Positions 1 to 6,602 of a stretch of DNA of 10,990 bases are shown piece after piece. The notes beneath the pieces are model-generated. The model was not told the origin of the DNA. It ran no database searches and saw only the letters and a list, made by a program, of their open reading frames with translations. How positions within the stretch are numbered: position 1 is the first letter of the stretch; every line of letters begins with the position of its first letter. A program made the translations under genes and the position numbers. Location: assembly GCA_003483675.1 (NCBI GenBank), contig DMYK01000308.1, positions 1-10,990 of the forward strand, written 5' to 3'. The stretch is from Microcoleaceae cyanobacterium UBA11344. Lineage in GTDB: Bacteria > Cyanobacteriota > Cyanobacteriia > Cyanobacteriales > Microcoleaceae.

Positions 1-528
1 AACAATTCAATGAGCAATATTTTGGGCGTGATCGGCGAAATTGTCAGTTCCGAAAGATTTGAACCAGTGGAAGCAGAAGAGAAAATAGAAGAACGCTACA
101 CCACCAAAGGTCAACTAACAATTATTACGATGCACAAAGCAAAAGGATTGGATTGGGATTGCGTTTTTATCCCATTTCTACACGACCAAATCATCCCCGG
201 AAGTTTACGAGTTTTGCCACAATCTCGATTTTTAGGAGACTTTACTTTAGCAGAAGTAGCGAGAGCACAAATTCGCGCTAGTTTGCACAAAAAAGATGCT
301 TTCCAAAATCTGGGTCAAGCCTGGGAACAAGCAGGATATTTGAAAACAGCAGAAGAGTTTAGATTGCTATATGTGGCGATGACACGAGCGAAAAGTTTGC
401 TGTGGATGTCGGCGGAGAAAAAAGGGCCTTTCACTTGGAATAAACCAGATAAATTGCAAGAACTCAAACCTTGTCCGGTGATGCCTGTTTTGAAACAAGA
501 ATTTCCCGGTAATTTTATTGTTTGCTAA
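1..528 (+). CDS. UvrD/Rep-type superfamily I DNA helicase, C-terminal fragment
   Basis: The reading frame is open to the window's left edge, so the start lies outside and only about 175 C-terminal residues are seen; the ATG at 10 is internal. The fragment carries two late superfamily I helicase motifs. TMHKAKGLDWDCVFIP (about 133-177) matches motif V, and EEFRLLYVAMTRAK (about 355-393) matches motif VI with the arginine that contacts ATP. These belong to the UvrD-like C-terminal helicase domain, which couples ATP hydrolysis to 3'-5' strand unwinding in DNA repair or recombination. Between the motifs lies a helical stretch of about 60 residues, as in UvrD relatives. The ATPase N-terminal motifs (Walker A, DExx) are not in view, so UvrD, PcrA, Rep or a RecB-like protein cannot be told apart. 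It ends in TAA, converging on the kinase genes. Confidence 0.88.
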   Translation, partial: NNSMSNILGVIGEIVSSERFEPVEAEEKIEERYTTKGQLTIITMHKAKGLDWDCVFIPFLHDQIIPGSLRVLPQSRFLGDFTLAEVARAQIRASLHKKDAFQNLGQAWEQAGYLKTAEEFRLLYVAMTRAKSLLWMSAEKKGPFTWNKPDKLQELKPCPVMPVLKQEFPGNFIVC

Positions 529-887
529 ATTGCTAAAATCTAGAGAGTAGAACTTACGCACTCTAACGAAATTATGTAATCCTGAGTGACAGTCCTTCAC
601 TGCGTTCGAGGATAAACTCCAGATATATTAGATGGCCCAGATGCTTCTTTTACCTCGTTACTTCGATCGCCAAATCTTAGTTGACCAGGTTTCTCCTATA
701 CCTTATGAGTGGTTCCAGTGGGGTTATGGATGGTTGCCCTAGTTATCTAAATTGTACCAAAAAATGTTATTATCTGCGTTGATCTGCGTTGATCTGCGGT
801 TTCAAATAAAAAATATTTTGGGGTATTTTCTTTCTGAAAAGCCACAAAAGCGCGATCGGTGTCAAGGGCAATTTTGCCAAGAGTTAA
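529..887. other. Convergent intergenic region, no confident gene
   Basis: This gap lies between the helicase stop and the stop of the downstream kinase on the opposite strand. It holds an AGAACTTACGCA motif (549-560) that recurs inverted at 5579-5590, and a short decamer tandem (771-800). A 36-codon frame, ATG at 632 to TAG at 740-742, is rich in aromatic residues towards its end (YEWFQWGYGWLP). It has no clear ribosome binding site and I do not recognise it, so it may be a relic or chance. No obvious terminator hairpin was found. Confidence 0.5.
771..800. repeat. Decamer tandem repeat (GATCTGCGTT x ~3)
   Basis: Three consecutive near-identical 10-base units are seen: TATCTGCGTT, GATCTGCGTT and GATCTGCGGT. 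This is a small dispersed-type tandem in the gap between convergent genes. No function is visible. Confidence 0.7.
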
Positions 888-2381
888 TTAAATTTTTGAC
901 TCTTGAAGCCACTCTCTAATTTCTGTCACTATCCATTTCCGTTCCCTCTCTCCTACACCATCACCAAACACATATTTTTTCCCTCCAGCTAAGATCGAAA
1001 TAGCCGAATCACTTAACTGGCAATCATTAATTTTGGGGGTTTTTCCTTCTGCGCGATCGAGACACCTACCAGCTCGTTTGTGTTCAATCACAAATTTCTT
1101 TGTATTAAAGTGAACGTAATACCCACTATGAGAAGATTGAGTAGATGAGATTCTTTTTAAACTCAATACTACTTTGCAGATTAATATTGATAAGGGGAAA
1201 AATATTAATACTGATAAAGATGAGGCTAAGAAGCACAAAAATAGAAAAGGAATTACGGGTGCGAAAAGTATAATCGAAACAATTTTCACAATTTTCCATG
1301 CTATTCCTGATCTGCGCCATAATCCATAGCCTAATAATGTAGTAATTAGAGTTAAGAAAATTAATAGTATCTGCATTATTGGTTCTGTTATTACTAGAAA
1401 AACAGCACCCAAGATACTCAACAACACTAATTGAATGAACAATACAGGAAGAAGAACCTGATATTTATCATCAGTTATTATTGGTAACACAATTTTTAAC
1501 TCTTGATGGGATTTACCCAGTTTAACTTTTTCGCCAAATGGTGAAGTGATTAGTTGGAAATTATCCTTCAGAAAACGCCCCGCTTTTAAATCCTTTAGTG
1601 CTGACAAAGCCGTTTGATATCGTTGATGGGGATCGGGTTCCGTCATTCCTTCTACCCATTGTACAAAAGCACGATTTACACTCACTCTATCGGCAAATTT
1701 AATCCGCAATTTTTCCTGGGGTAAATCCGCAGGTGAAATCCCTGTTAATAGGTGAATAATCGTCGCTCCCAATGCATATAAATCTGAGGAGGGAACGGTT
1801 TTTCCCCAAAATTGTTCTAAAGGAGCATAACCTGTGGTTCCTACCACCGTAAATGTGACTCCTTCCACAGCCCCTAGATTTTGTACAGCGCCAAAATCGA
1901 GTAAATAAATTTGGTTGTCTTCTCCTAAAAGTAAATTACTGGGTTTGATATCTCGATGCAAGATTTGGGGTGCTAATTTATGGAGGTAAATCAGAATTTC
2001 TAGCACTTGTGTCGCGATATCTTTAATCTGGCTTTCGGTAAATTTCTTCCCTTGTGTAATCAGTTGTTGCAGAGAAATACCCGGAATAAAATCTTGTACT
2101 AAGCCGAACCAGCACAAACCATCCCCCTCTTCTTTTTCCAGGGAAAAATAATCTCGATACTTAGGGATTTTGGGATGATTGAGCCGCTGTAAAACTTCGG
2201 CTTCTCGCTCAAATAGCTTGAGTTGCTCCCACTCCATTTGTGGGCTAAAAGCGAGGAGTTTTACTACCACTTGATTCCCCTGAGATAAATCTGATGCCAA
2301 CCAAGTTTGTCGGCCTTGATTTTCTCCTAATTGCTGGATTAGCTGATAGCGATTTTGGCAAATTATTTGAGAGGGTAACAT
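888..2381 (-). CDS. Membrane-anchored serine/threonine protein kinase (distal member of tandem pair)
   Basis: Hanks-type Ser/Thr kinase of about 497 residues, predicted to phosphorylate proteins from the cytoplasmic face of the membrane. The kinase domain spans roughly residues 11-268: VVVKLL holds the ATP-binding lysine (K41), FEREAEVL the helix-C glutamate, LHRDIKPSN the catalytic loop (D144), LDFG the metal site (D162), and GYAPLEQ replaces the usual APE. The glycine-rich loop is atypical (LGENQGRQTWLA), as in its neighbour. Residues about 309-408 form around four hydrophobic segments, and a soluble tail follows (about 420-495) ending KKYVFGDGVGERERKWIVTEIREWL; I recall similar tails on other cyanobacterial kinases. 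I chose the ATG at 2381 because MLPSQIICQNRYQL aligns with the start of the upstream paralogue. A GTG at 2423, touching the upstream stop, is the longer alternative. It is probably cotranscribed with 2424-3440. Substrate unknown. Confidence 0.9.
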   Translation of the reverse strand: MLPSQIICQNRYQLIQQLGENQGRQTWLASDLSQGNQVVVKLLAFSPQMEWEQLKLFEREAEVLQRLNHPKIPKYRDYFSLEKEEGDGLCWFGLVQDFIPGISLQQLITQGKKFTESQIKDIATQVLEILIYLHKLAPQILHRDIKPSNLLLGEDNQIYLLDFGAVQNLGAVEGVTFTVVGTTGYAPLEQFWGKTVPSSDLYALGATIIHLLTGISPADLPQEKLRIKFADRVSVNRAFVQWVEGMTEPDPHQRYQTALSALKDLKAGRFLKDNFQLITSPFGEKVKLGKSHQELKIVLPIITDDKYQVLLPVLFIQLVLLSILGAVFLVITEPIMQILLIFLTLITTLLGYGLWRRSGIAWKIVKIVSIILFAPVIPFLFLCFLASSLSVLIFFPLSILICKVVLSLKRISSTQSSHSGYYVHFNTKKFVIEHKRAGRCLDRAEGKTPKINDCQLSDSAISILAGGKKYVFGDGVGERERKWIVTEIREWLQESKI

Positions 2382-2423
2382 AGTTTTAATCAGGCATCCT
2401 TTGGCCATTAATCTAATCATCAC

Positions 2424-3440
2424 TTAATCCAGTATCTCATCCCAATCTAGAGTACCTAGAAAACTCAGTAGAAAATATAAAAAAATTATCATTCCCAAGA
2501 CGACAAAAAACATCATCATTATAAAGAGAACGATCGAACAGATTCTCTCTTCAGATCCTCCTTTTCGACGGGCGGATGCTTTGACGGCACCGAGGGATAG
2601 AGGATAATTTATCTCACCACCTTTCGGAATCATATAAAGTGCATTTAGGGCTTCACGAGCCGTGGTAAATCGTTTTTCTACAACGGGTTCAATCAGTTGA
2701 TTTAACCACAGAGCAAAATCGGGATTCACTGTGACGCGATCCATCCATTCAATCCTTAAATTAGACTGTGGTAGAGTCGCCGGAGCCACCCCTGTTAACA
2801 AATAAATTAATGTCGCTCCCAAGGCATATAAATCACTAGATGCAACGGCTTTTCCCCACAATTGTTCCGGGGGTGCATAACCGCCAGTTCCCACCACTGT
2901 AAAACTAACACCTTCAGCTTTAGCTCGCTCTTGCACTGAACCAAAATCCACTAAATAAAGCCGATTATTTCCATCTAAAATTAAATTACCTGGTTTAATA
3001 TCTCGATGTAAAACTGGGGGACTCAATTCATGGAGATAGACGAGAATTTGTAAACATTTTCCCGCGATTGTTTGGACTTCGGTTAGGGTAAATTTATGAC
3101 CTTTCTCTAACAATTCTTGCAGAGATTTTCCCTCGATATAATCTTGCACTAAACCAAACATGGGCAAACCCTTCCCTGCTTCTGCGTCAATGGCAAAATA
3201 ATCCCGATAGCGGGGAATTTGGGGGTGATCGAGATGCTGTAAAACTTGTGCTTCCCGTTCAAATAATTTCACATCTTCCCACTGCATTTGTGGGTTAAAA
3301 GCTAACAGCTTGACAATGATTTGCTGTGGCGTTTTAGTTTGCAAATCTGTTGCTAACCAAGTTTGCCTACCCGCAGCAGTGTGGCCTAACTGTTGTTGCA
3401 ATTTGTAGCGGTTGTGTAATATTTGCCCTGGCTCTAACAT
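2424..3440 (-). CDS. Serine/threonine protein kinase with single C-terminal membrane anchor
   Basis: Hanks-type kinase of 338 residues. Kinase core about 11-268: K44 in IIVKLL, FEREAQVL for helix C, VLHRDIKPGN (D147, N152) as catalytic loop, VDFG (D165) and GYAPPEQ (189-193) at the end of the activation segment. All catalytic residues needed for activity are present. The nucleotide loop is non-canonical (LGHTAAGRQTWLA). A basic linker (ASARRKGGSEER, about 288-299) leads to one strongly hydrophobic segment (about 300-328) and a short acidic tail, so the kinase domain should lie in the cytoplasm, tethered by its C-terminus. It is closely similar along the kinase domain to the next gene on this strand, indicating tandem duplication with different tails. 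The start is the ATG at 3440, with AGGA eight bases upstream. A palindromic repeat begins 30 bases before the start, in promoter territory. Targets unknown. Confidence 0.92.
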   Translation of the reverse strand: MLEPGQILHNRYKLQQQLGHTAAGRQTWLATDLQTKTPQQIIVKLLAFNPQMQWEDVKLFEREAQVLQHLDHPQIPRYRDYFAIDAEAGKGLPMFGLVQDYIEGKSLQELLEKGHKFTLTEVQTIAGKCLQILVYLHELSPPVLHRDIKPGNLILDGNNRLYLVDFGSVQERAKAEGVSFTVVGTGGYAPPEQLWGKAVASSDLYALGATLIYLLTGVAPATLPQSNLRIEWMDRVTVNPDFALWLNQLIEPVVEKRFTTAREALNALYMIPKGGEINYPLSLGAVKASARRKGGSEERICSIVLFIMMMFFVVLGMIIFLYFLLSFLGTLDWDEILD

Positions 3441-3448
3441 CGGCTTAA

Positions 3449-3452
3449 TCCT
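3449..3452 (-). promoter_or_regulatory. Ribosome binding site of the proximal kinase gene
   Basis: AGGA on the minus strand, eight bases before the ATG at 3440, supports that start. The distal kinase has no comparably placed site; its nearest AGGA is about 15 bases from the ATG at 2381. Confidence 0.55.
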
Positions 3453-3469
3453 GCCAGAATTGCTATCTG

Positions 3470-3595
3470 ATATGAAGTCCGGTTGATTAATGATAATATG
3501 GAGTCGGGGCGGGTTTACTGGATCTTTTCCTTCTAGTTAAGATATTGGCGAACCCGCCCCTACGATTATTCGGTATATTTAACCGGATTTGATAT
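3470..3595. repeat. Nested palindromic element (GGGGCGGGTT stem inside CCGGATTTGATAT ends)
   Basis: Two inverted pairs are nested. The outer arms, 3470-3484 and 3581-3595, match at 13 of 15 positions (ATATSAARTCCGGTT). The inner arms GGGGCGGGTT (3506-3515) and AACCCGCCCC (3551-3560) match perfectly around a 35-base loop. The inner stem recurs at 5473-5528, and 14 bases of the outer right arm (ACCGGATTTGATAT) recur exactly at 7446-7459. No coding frame is seen inside, so this looks like a small non-autonomous or REP-like repeat. Its position just upstream of the kinase pair means it may contribute to or disturb their promoter. Confidence 0.8.
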
Positions 3596-3994
3596 GAGAT
3601 TATGATATAGCAATTGTATTTGACTTGTCAAAATCACTGGCATTTGAGAAGCATTGCCCGAAACGTTTATCCGGTGCGGTTTTACGGTTATTTGGGGAAG
3701 GAAGAGTTAAAGTTATGTAATTAATTTTCGGAAAAGTTTACAGAAGTTTAAGGAGGGAAACATAGATTAACATTATGTCAGGTTTTCCGAAAAAGGCGAC
3801 ACAGGAGATTCCCATCTAATTTTAAGAGTTAGTATTTGATTTTTCCCTCAATCCCCAATCCCAAATATAAAATGTAGAGGCTAGATATGGGATTAGGGAT
3901 GAATGGGGGCGCACATTTACACTCCAATCTGTGTTAACATCAATTCCATAAATCAATTAAGAATCATAAGATGAAAACATCTCCCGTTTACCAA
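3596..3994. other. Intergenic region without recognised gene; one inverted repeat
   Basis: About 400 bases with no credible long frame. A 13-base inverted repeat with one mismatch lies at 3851-3863 and 3888-3900 (ATCCCCAATCCCA against TGGGATTAGGGAT) around a 24-base loop. It has no following T-run and could be a weak hairpin or a dispersed repeat. AGGAGG at 3751-3756 is followed 18 bases later by an ATG opening only a 14-codon frame (3775-3819), too little to call a gene. Confidence 0.45.
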
Positions 3995-4498
3995 TTAAAA
4001 TTCTAGCTCTAACCGAGTTGATTTAACTACTTTTTGTTTTTCCGCAGACTTCAAAAATTCAAAACTTAATTTAATATCTCAGCGTTTTTTATCCTCTCAA
4101 ATTTACCCAATCGTGACTATTAAAATTTTATCCCAACTTTGACTCATATATTCACTTTGATATATCCCCGCGTACTTAGCTGTTTTGAGCATCTCTTTGG
4201 TGGGTTCTTTTAAGGTAAGACAAATCCCGATAACGGCGTTTTCTAAGGTCATAGTTCCTTGTAAATCGCGAATATCTCCTGATTTGACATTTCCTGATTT
4301 GACTTGCAGAATCACTTTTTCTGGTTCAGTTTTATCCCCTTGAAAATAAACCAGACCATCTATACATTTATCTGAGGCTTTTTTAGCATTAATTACACCC
4401 GGTTATTAGGATAAGTTAAAAGAGCCCATTTTTCAAATTTTTTACGAGTTATATCATCTTTTTTAGCTAAAGCTATAGCTAATTCTAGAGATTTTGGA
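3995..4498 (-). pseudogene. Decayed C-terminus of an Mrr-like restriction/DNA-methyltransferase protein
   Basis: Reading leftward, one frame (4393-4498) gives LAKKDDITRKKFEKWALLTYPNNR. A second frame (4103-4402) continues with AKKASDKCIDGLVYFQGD, then VILQVKSGNVKSGDIRDLQG, then AVIGICLTLKEPTKEML, then KILIVTIG. I recognise this as the Mrr-like PD-(D/E)xK nuclease domain found at the C-terminus of some site-specific DNA methyltransferases and restriction proteins; D of IDG and QVK are the nuclease-type residues. The halves join only through a frameshift near 4400. After the TAA at 4103-4105 the same frame runs on through further stops as DIKLSFEFLKSAEKQKVV to another TAA at 3995-3997, suggesting in-frame stops in an old tail. 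The methyltransferase part is absent: the relic stops where the inverted-repeat element begins at 4499. No start or ribosome site is visible. The family call is from memory. Confidence 0.65.
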
Positions 4499-4653
4499 AA
4501 CCGCGAAGACGCGAAGGACGCGAAGTTTGAGAAGAGAAGCATTAGCAAAAAAACATATAGGAGCAGGTTAAACCCGAAATCTTGGTATAATACGAACAAA
4601 CTCTAGAAAAAACTTCTCCTTTCTTCCTTCGTGTGCTTCGCGCCTTCGCGGTT
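4499..4653. repeat. MITE-like element with 27-base inverted ends built of CGCGAAG units
   Basis: The left arm 4499-4525 and right arm 4627-4653 are inverted copies matching at 24 of 27 positions. Each is built of spaced CGCGAAG-type units (AACCGCGAAG at the outer edge). Beyond the arms, similarity continues loosely inward as purine-rich AGAAG on the left and CTTCT on the right. The 101-base core has no convincing gene; the frame across it on the minus strand reads as a hydrophobic string but is not supported. The element separates the restriction relic from the hydrolase gene and ends 40 bases before the latter's start. Similar CTTCGCG-rich repeats are common in cyanobacterial gaps, as I recall. 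Confidence 0.7.
4586..4591 (+). promoter_or_regulatory. Possible -10 box (TATAAT) upstream of the hydrolase
   Basis: A perfect TATAAT lies in the core of the inverted-repeat element, about 100 bases before the hydrolase ATG at 4694. No good -35 hexamer sits 16-18 bases upstream, so this is only a candidate. If real, the repeat element would supply the promoter. Confidence 0.2.
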
Positions 4654-4693
4654 CGTTAAAAAAATCTCATTCACAAAGAAAATTAAGATTGCT

Positions 4694-5440
4694 ATGACCA
4701 ACTCAGAAATTCGCACAGCCAACGTCACAATTCCCAACGGGGATTTGCAAATCGCCGCCTACCAAGCCCAACCCGCAGCAGCAGGGCTATTTCCCGCAGT
4801 CATCGTCATTCAAGAAATCTTTGGCGTCAACTCGCACATCCGCGCAGTTACCGAAAGAATAGCAAAAGAGGGATATGTGGCGATCGCCCCAGCAATTTAC
4901 CAACGTCAAGCCCCCGGCTTTGAAACCGGCTACACCCCCCAAGACATCAAAATTGGCAAAAAATACAAAGAACAAACTACCGCATCCGAACTCCTCAGCG
5001 ACATCCAAGCCACCATCGACTACCTCAAAACCTTGCCATTTGTCAAACAACCAGGCTTTGGCTGCATCGGCTTCTGCTTTGGAGGACACGTCACCTACCT
5101 CGCCGCTACTTTGCCCGAAATCAAGGCTACAGCGTCCTTCTACGGCGCTGGTATCGCCACCCAAACCCTCGGTGTCGGTGCCCCCACAATCACCCGCACA
5201 GCAGAGATTAAAGGCACTCTCTATGGCTTTTATGGGACTCAAGATGCCAGCATTCCCCCAGAACAAGTTGACCAAATTGCAGCCGAATTGCAAAAACATC
5301 ATATTTCTCACCGAATTTTCCGCTACAATGCCGATCACGGTTTCTTCTGCGACCACCGCGGCAGTTATAACGCTACCGCAGCAGCCGAGTCGTGGGAGGA
5401 GGTAAAGCGCCTATTTCAGCAGGAACTTCAACCAGCTTAG
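4694..5440 (+). CDS. Dienelactone hydrolase family protein (alpha/beta hydrolase)
   Basis: 248-residue soluble alpha/beta hydrolase of the dienelactone hydrolase (carboxymethylenebutenolidase) family, which opens lactone or ester bonds with a Cys-Asp-His triad. The nucleophile elbow GFCFGGH (126-132) places Cys128. Asp184 in YGTQDASIPPE and His215 in YNADHGFFCD complete the triad, and the QEIFG motif (Glu41) typical of the family is present. Length fits the family and nothing is missing. No signal peptide is seen, so it is likely cytoplasmic. The ATG at 4694 (MTNSEIRT) was chosen; the frame is open back to a GTG at 4631, but that extension translates the repeat element. The start lacks a clear ribosome site. 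Codons end in C more often than in the AT-richer kinases. The cyanobacterial substrate is unknown; no aromatic-degradation genes lie nearby. A palindromic repeat follows the stop. Confidence 0.93.
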   Translation: MTNSEIRTANVTIPNGDLQIAAYQAQPAAAGLFPAVIVIQEIFGVNSHIRAVTERIAKEGYVAIAPAIYQRQAPGFETGYTPQDIKIGKKYKEQTTASELLSDIQATIDYLKTLPFVKQPGFGCIGFCFGGHVTYLAATLPEIKATASFYGAGIATQTLGVGAPTITRTAEIKGTLYGFYGTQDASIPPEQVDQIAAELQKHHISHRIFRYNADHGFFCDHRGSYNATAAAESWEEVKRLFQQELQPA

Positions 5441-5472
5441 ACAGTCCTGGATGCCATTCTCAAAAACCTGTA

Positions 5473-5528
5473 GGGGCGGGTTCACCAAAAGCCTTAAAGG
5501 GTGCAGACAGGTGAAATAAACCCGCCCC
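5473..5528. repeat. GGGGCGGGTT palindromic repeat after the hydrolase gene
   Basis: GGGGCGGGTTCACC (5473-5486) pairs with GGTG (5510-5513) and AACCCGCCCC (5519-5528), leaving a five-base bulge. The stem is the same as the inner stem at 3506-3560, but the loop differs and the outer CCGGATTTGATAT ends are absent. It lies 33 bases after the hydrolase stop and could form a hairpin in its transcript; there is no T-run behind it, so a terminator role is only possible. Confidence 0.75.
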
Positions 5529-5594
5529 CATCCACAAAAAAGCCCTTTATTGATATTGGCCTCTGATGTGAGTTGAAATGCGTAAGTTCTGTTA

Positions 5595-5644
5595 GAGAGA
5601 GGAAGATGGGAAGATGGGGAAAGTGGGAGATGGGGAGAGTGGGA
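5595..5644. repeat. Purine-rich low-complexity tract (GGAAGATGGG-type units)
   Basis: Degenerate repeats of AGATGGGGA and AGTGGGAGA run for about 50 bases with nearly all purines on the + strand. It lies between the hydrolase and the S1 homologue, just before the heptamer array. It resembles low-complexity intergenic repeats of filamentous cyanobacteria. No coding content is seen. Confidence 0.65.
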
Positions 5645-5660
5645 AAATTTTTCTACAGAC

Positions 5661-5695
5661 AACTGACAACTGACAATTAATAACTGACAACTGAC
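5661..5695. repeat. Heptamer short tandem repeat (AACTGAC) abutting the S1 start codon
   Basis: Five consecutive seven-base units in perfect register: AACTGAC, AACTGAC, AATTAAT, AACTGAC, AACTGAC. A preceding TACAGAC is a degenerate sixth. The last base of the array (5695) is directly followed by the ATG of the S1 homologue. Heptamer arrays of this kind are known in filamentous cyanobacteria as STRR sequences. Here the array replaces any purine-rich ribosome site. Confidence 0.85.
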
Positions 5696-6595
5696 ATGAA
5701 TCCTAAATCTACAGGTTCTCAAAGCGCAAAAGCATCCTTTTCAATGGATGATTTTGCTAAAGCTCTCGAACAGCACAATTACAAGTTTCAGAAGGGACAA
5801 ATAGTGCGTGGCAAAGTCTTGGATCACGACTCGAACGGCGCCTATGTTGATATCGGCGGCAAGTCTTCGGGTTTTTTACCCATCGAAGAGGCTGCTTTGA
5901 GAACGATCACGGATTTGTCGGAAGTCGTTCCTTTGGAAGAGGAACGGGACTTTTTAATTATCCGCGAACAAGATGCCAATGGGCAAGTTACTCTGTCTCT
6001 GCGGCAGCTAGAACTTCAGCAAGCTTGGGAACAGCTAATCGAATTGCAGGAAAGCGGTAAAGTCCTTCAGGTGCGGGTTTCGGGCGCAAATAAGGGCGGC
6101 GTGACGGTCGATGTACAGGGAATGCGCGGCTTTATTCCTCGATCGCACTTAATCGATCGCGACAACATAGAAGGGCTCATCGGTCAAGCTTTGTCTGTGA
6201 GTTTCTTAGAAGTCGATCGCGATCGGGAAAAACTGGTACTTTCCCAGCGGCTAGCAACTCAATCTTCTGCCTTCAGTCAGTTACAAATCGGCCAGTTGGT
6301 AGAAGGAAAAGTTAGCAGCATTAAGCCTTTTGGCGTGTTTATAGACATGGAAGGAATTAGCGGTTTGCTGCACATCAAGCAAGTCAGCCAAAGATATATT
6401 GAAAACCTTTCTCAGCTATTTTCTCCCGGTCAAATTCTGAAAGCACTGGTAATTGACCTCGATGAAAGTCGGGGCAGAATTTCGCTTTCTACCCGGATTT
6501 TGGAAAATTATCCAGGGGAAATGGTGGAAAAGATGGCAGATGTCATGGATACCGCAGAAGAGCGATCGGAACGTGCTAGAAAAAACCTTTCTTAA
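5696..6595 (+). CDS. rps1b: 30S ribosomal protein S1 homologue, short cyanobacterial form (three S1 domains)
   Basis: 299-residue RNA-binding protein with three S1 (OB-fold) repeats: residues about 31-104 (GQIVRGKVLDHDSNGAYVDIG), about 120-185 (VSGANKGGVTVDV, GFIPRSHL) and about 196-268 (GQLVEGKVSSIKPFGVFIDM, GLLHIKQVS). The third is the most canonical, with the FGVFID and GLLH signatures; the second is diverged. S1 proteins bind single-stranded mRNA at the 30S subunit and help start translation on messages with weak Shine-Dalgarno sites. Cyanobacteria encode two short S1 proteins. The N-terminus (MDDFAKALEQHNYKFQKGQIV) and length point to the B homologue, known in Synechocystis as Rps1b/Nbp1, but I cannot rule out the A form. 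A charged helical tail (275-299) ends the protein. The ATG at 5696 is directly preceded by a heptamer repeat, with no Shine-Dalgarno site. A strong hairpin follows the stop. Confidence 0.9.
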   Translation: MNPKSTGSQSAKASFSMDDFAKALEQHNYKFQKGQIVRGKVLDHDSNGAYVDIGGKSSGFLPIEEAALRTITDLSEVVPLEEERDFLIIREQDANGQVTLSLRQLELQQAWEQLIELQESGKVLQVRVSGANKGGVTVDVQGMRGFIPRSHLIDRDNIEGLIGQALSVSFLEVDRDREKLVLSQRLATQSSAFSQLQIGQLVEGKVSSIKPFGVFIDMEGISGLLHIKQVSQRYIENLSQLFSPGQILKALVIDLDESRGRISLSTRILENYPGEMVEKMADVMDTAEERSERARKNLS

Positions 6596-6602
6596 GTCTT
6601 GA

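Noticed and set aside
3775..3819. 14-codon frame after AGGAGG (3751-3756)
   Set aside because: The spacing of 18 bases is too long for a ribosome site and the peptide is too short to support as a gene from sequence alone.
4393..4599. 68-codon minus-strand frame with a hydrophobic N-terminus, a possible small membrane protein
   Set aside because: The hydrophobic half is translation of the inverted-repeat element. Only the last part (LAKKDDITRKKFEKWALL) looks like protein, and it belongs to the restriction relic across a frameshift.
4631..4693. Upstream GTG extension of the hydrolase
   Set aside because: The added 21 residues translate the right arm of the repeat element and a basic linker; family similarity begins after the ATG at 4694.
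4787..5356. Long open frame antisense to the dienelactone hydrolase
   Set aside because: It lies entirely within a gene with an intact catalytic triad. The antisense protein is Gly/Asp-rich with no recognisable domain, as expected from the complement of a C-rich coding strand.
4875..5405. Second + strand frame overlapping the hydrolase gene
   Set aside because: It is Pro/Ser/Thr-rich low-complexity translation of the hydrolase in a shifted frame, with no start signal or known motif.
5661..5695. Regular repeats considered as a CRISPR array
   Set aside because: The units are seven bases with no spacers, so this is a simple tandem repeat.
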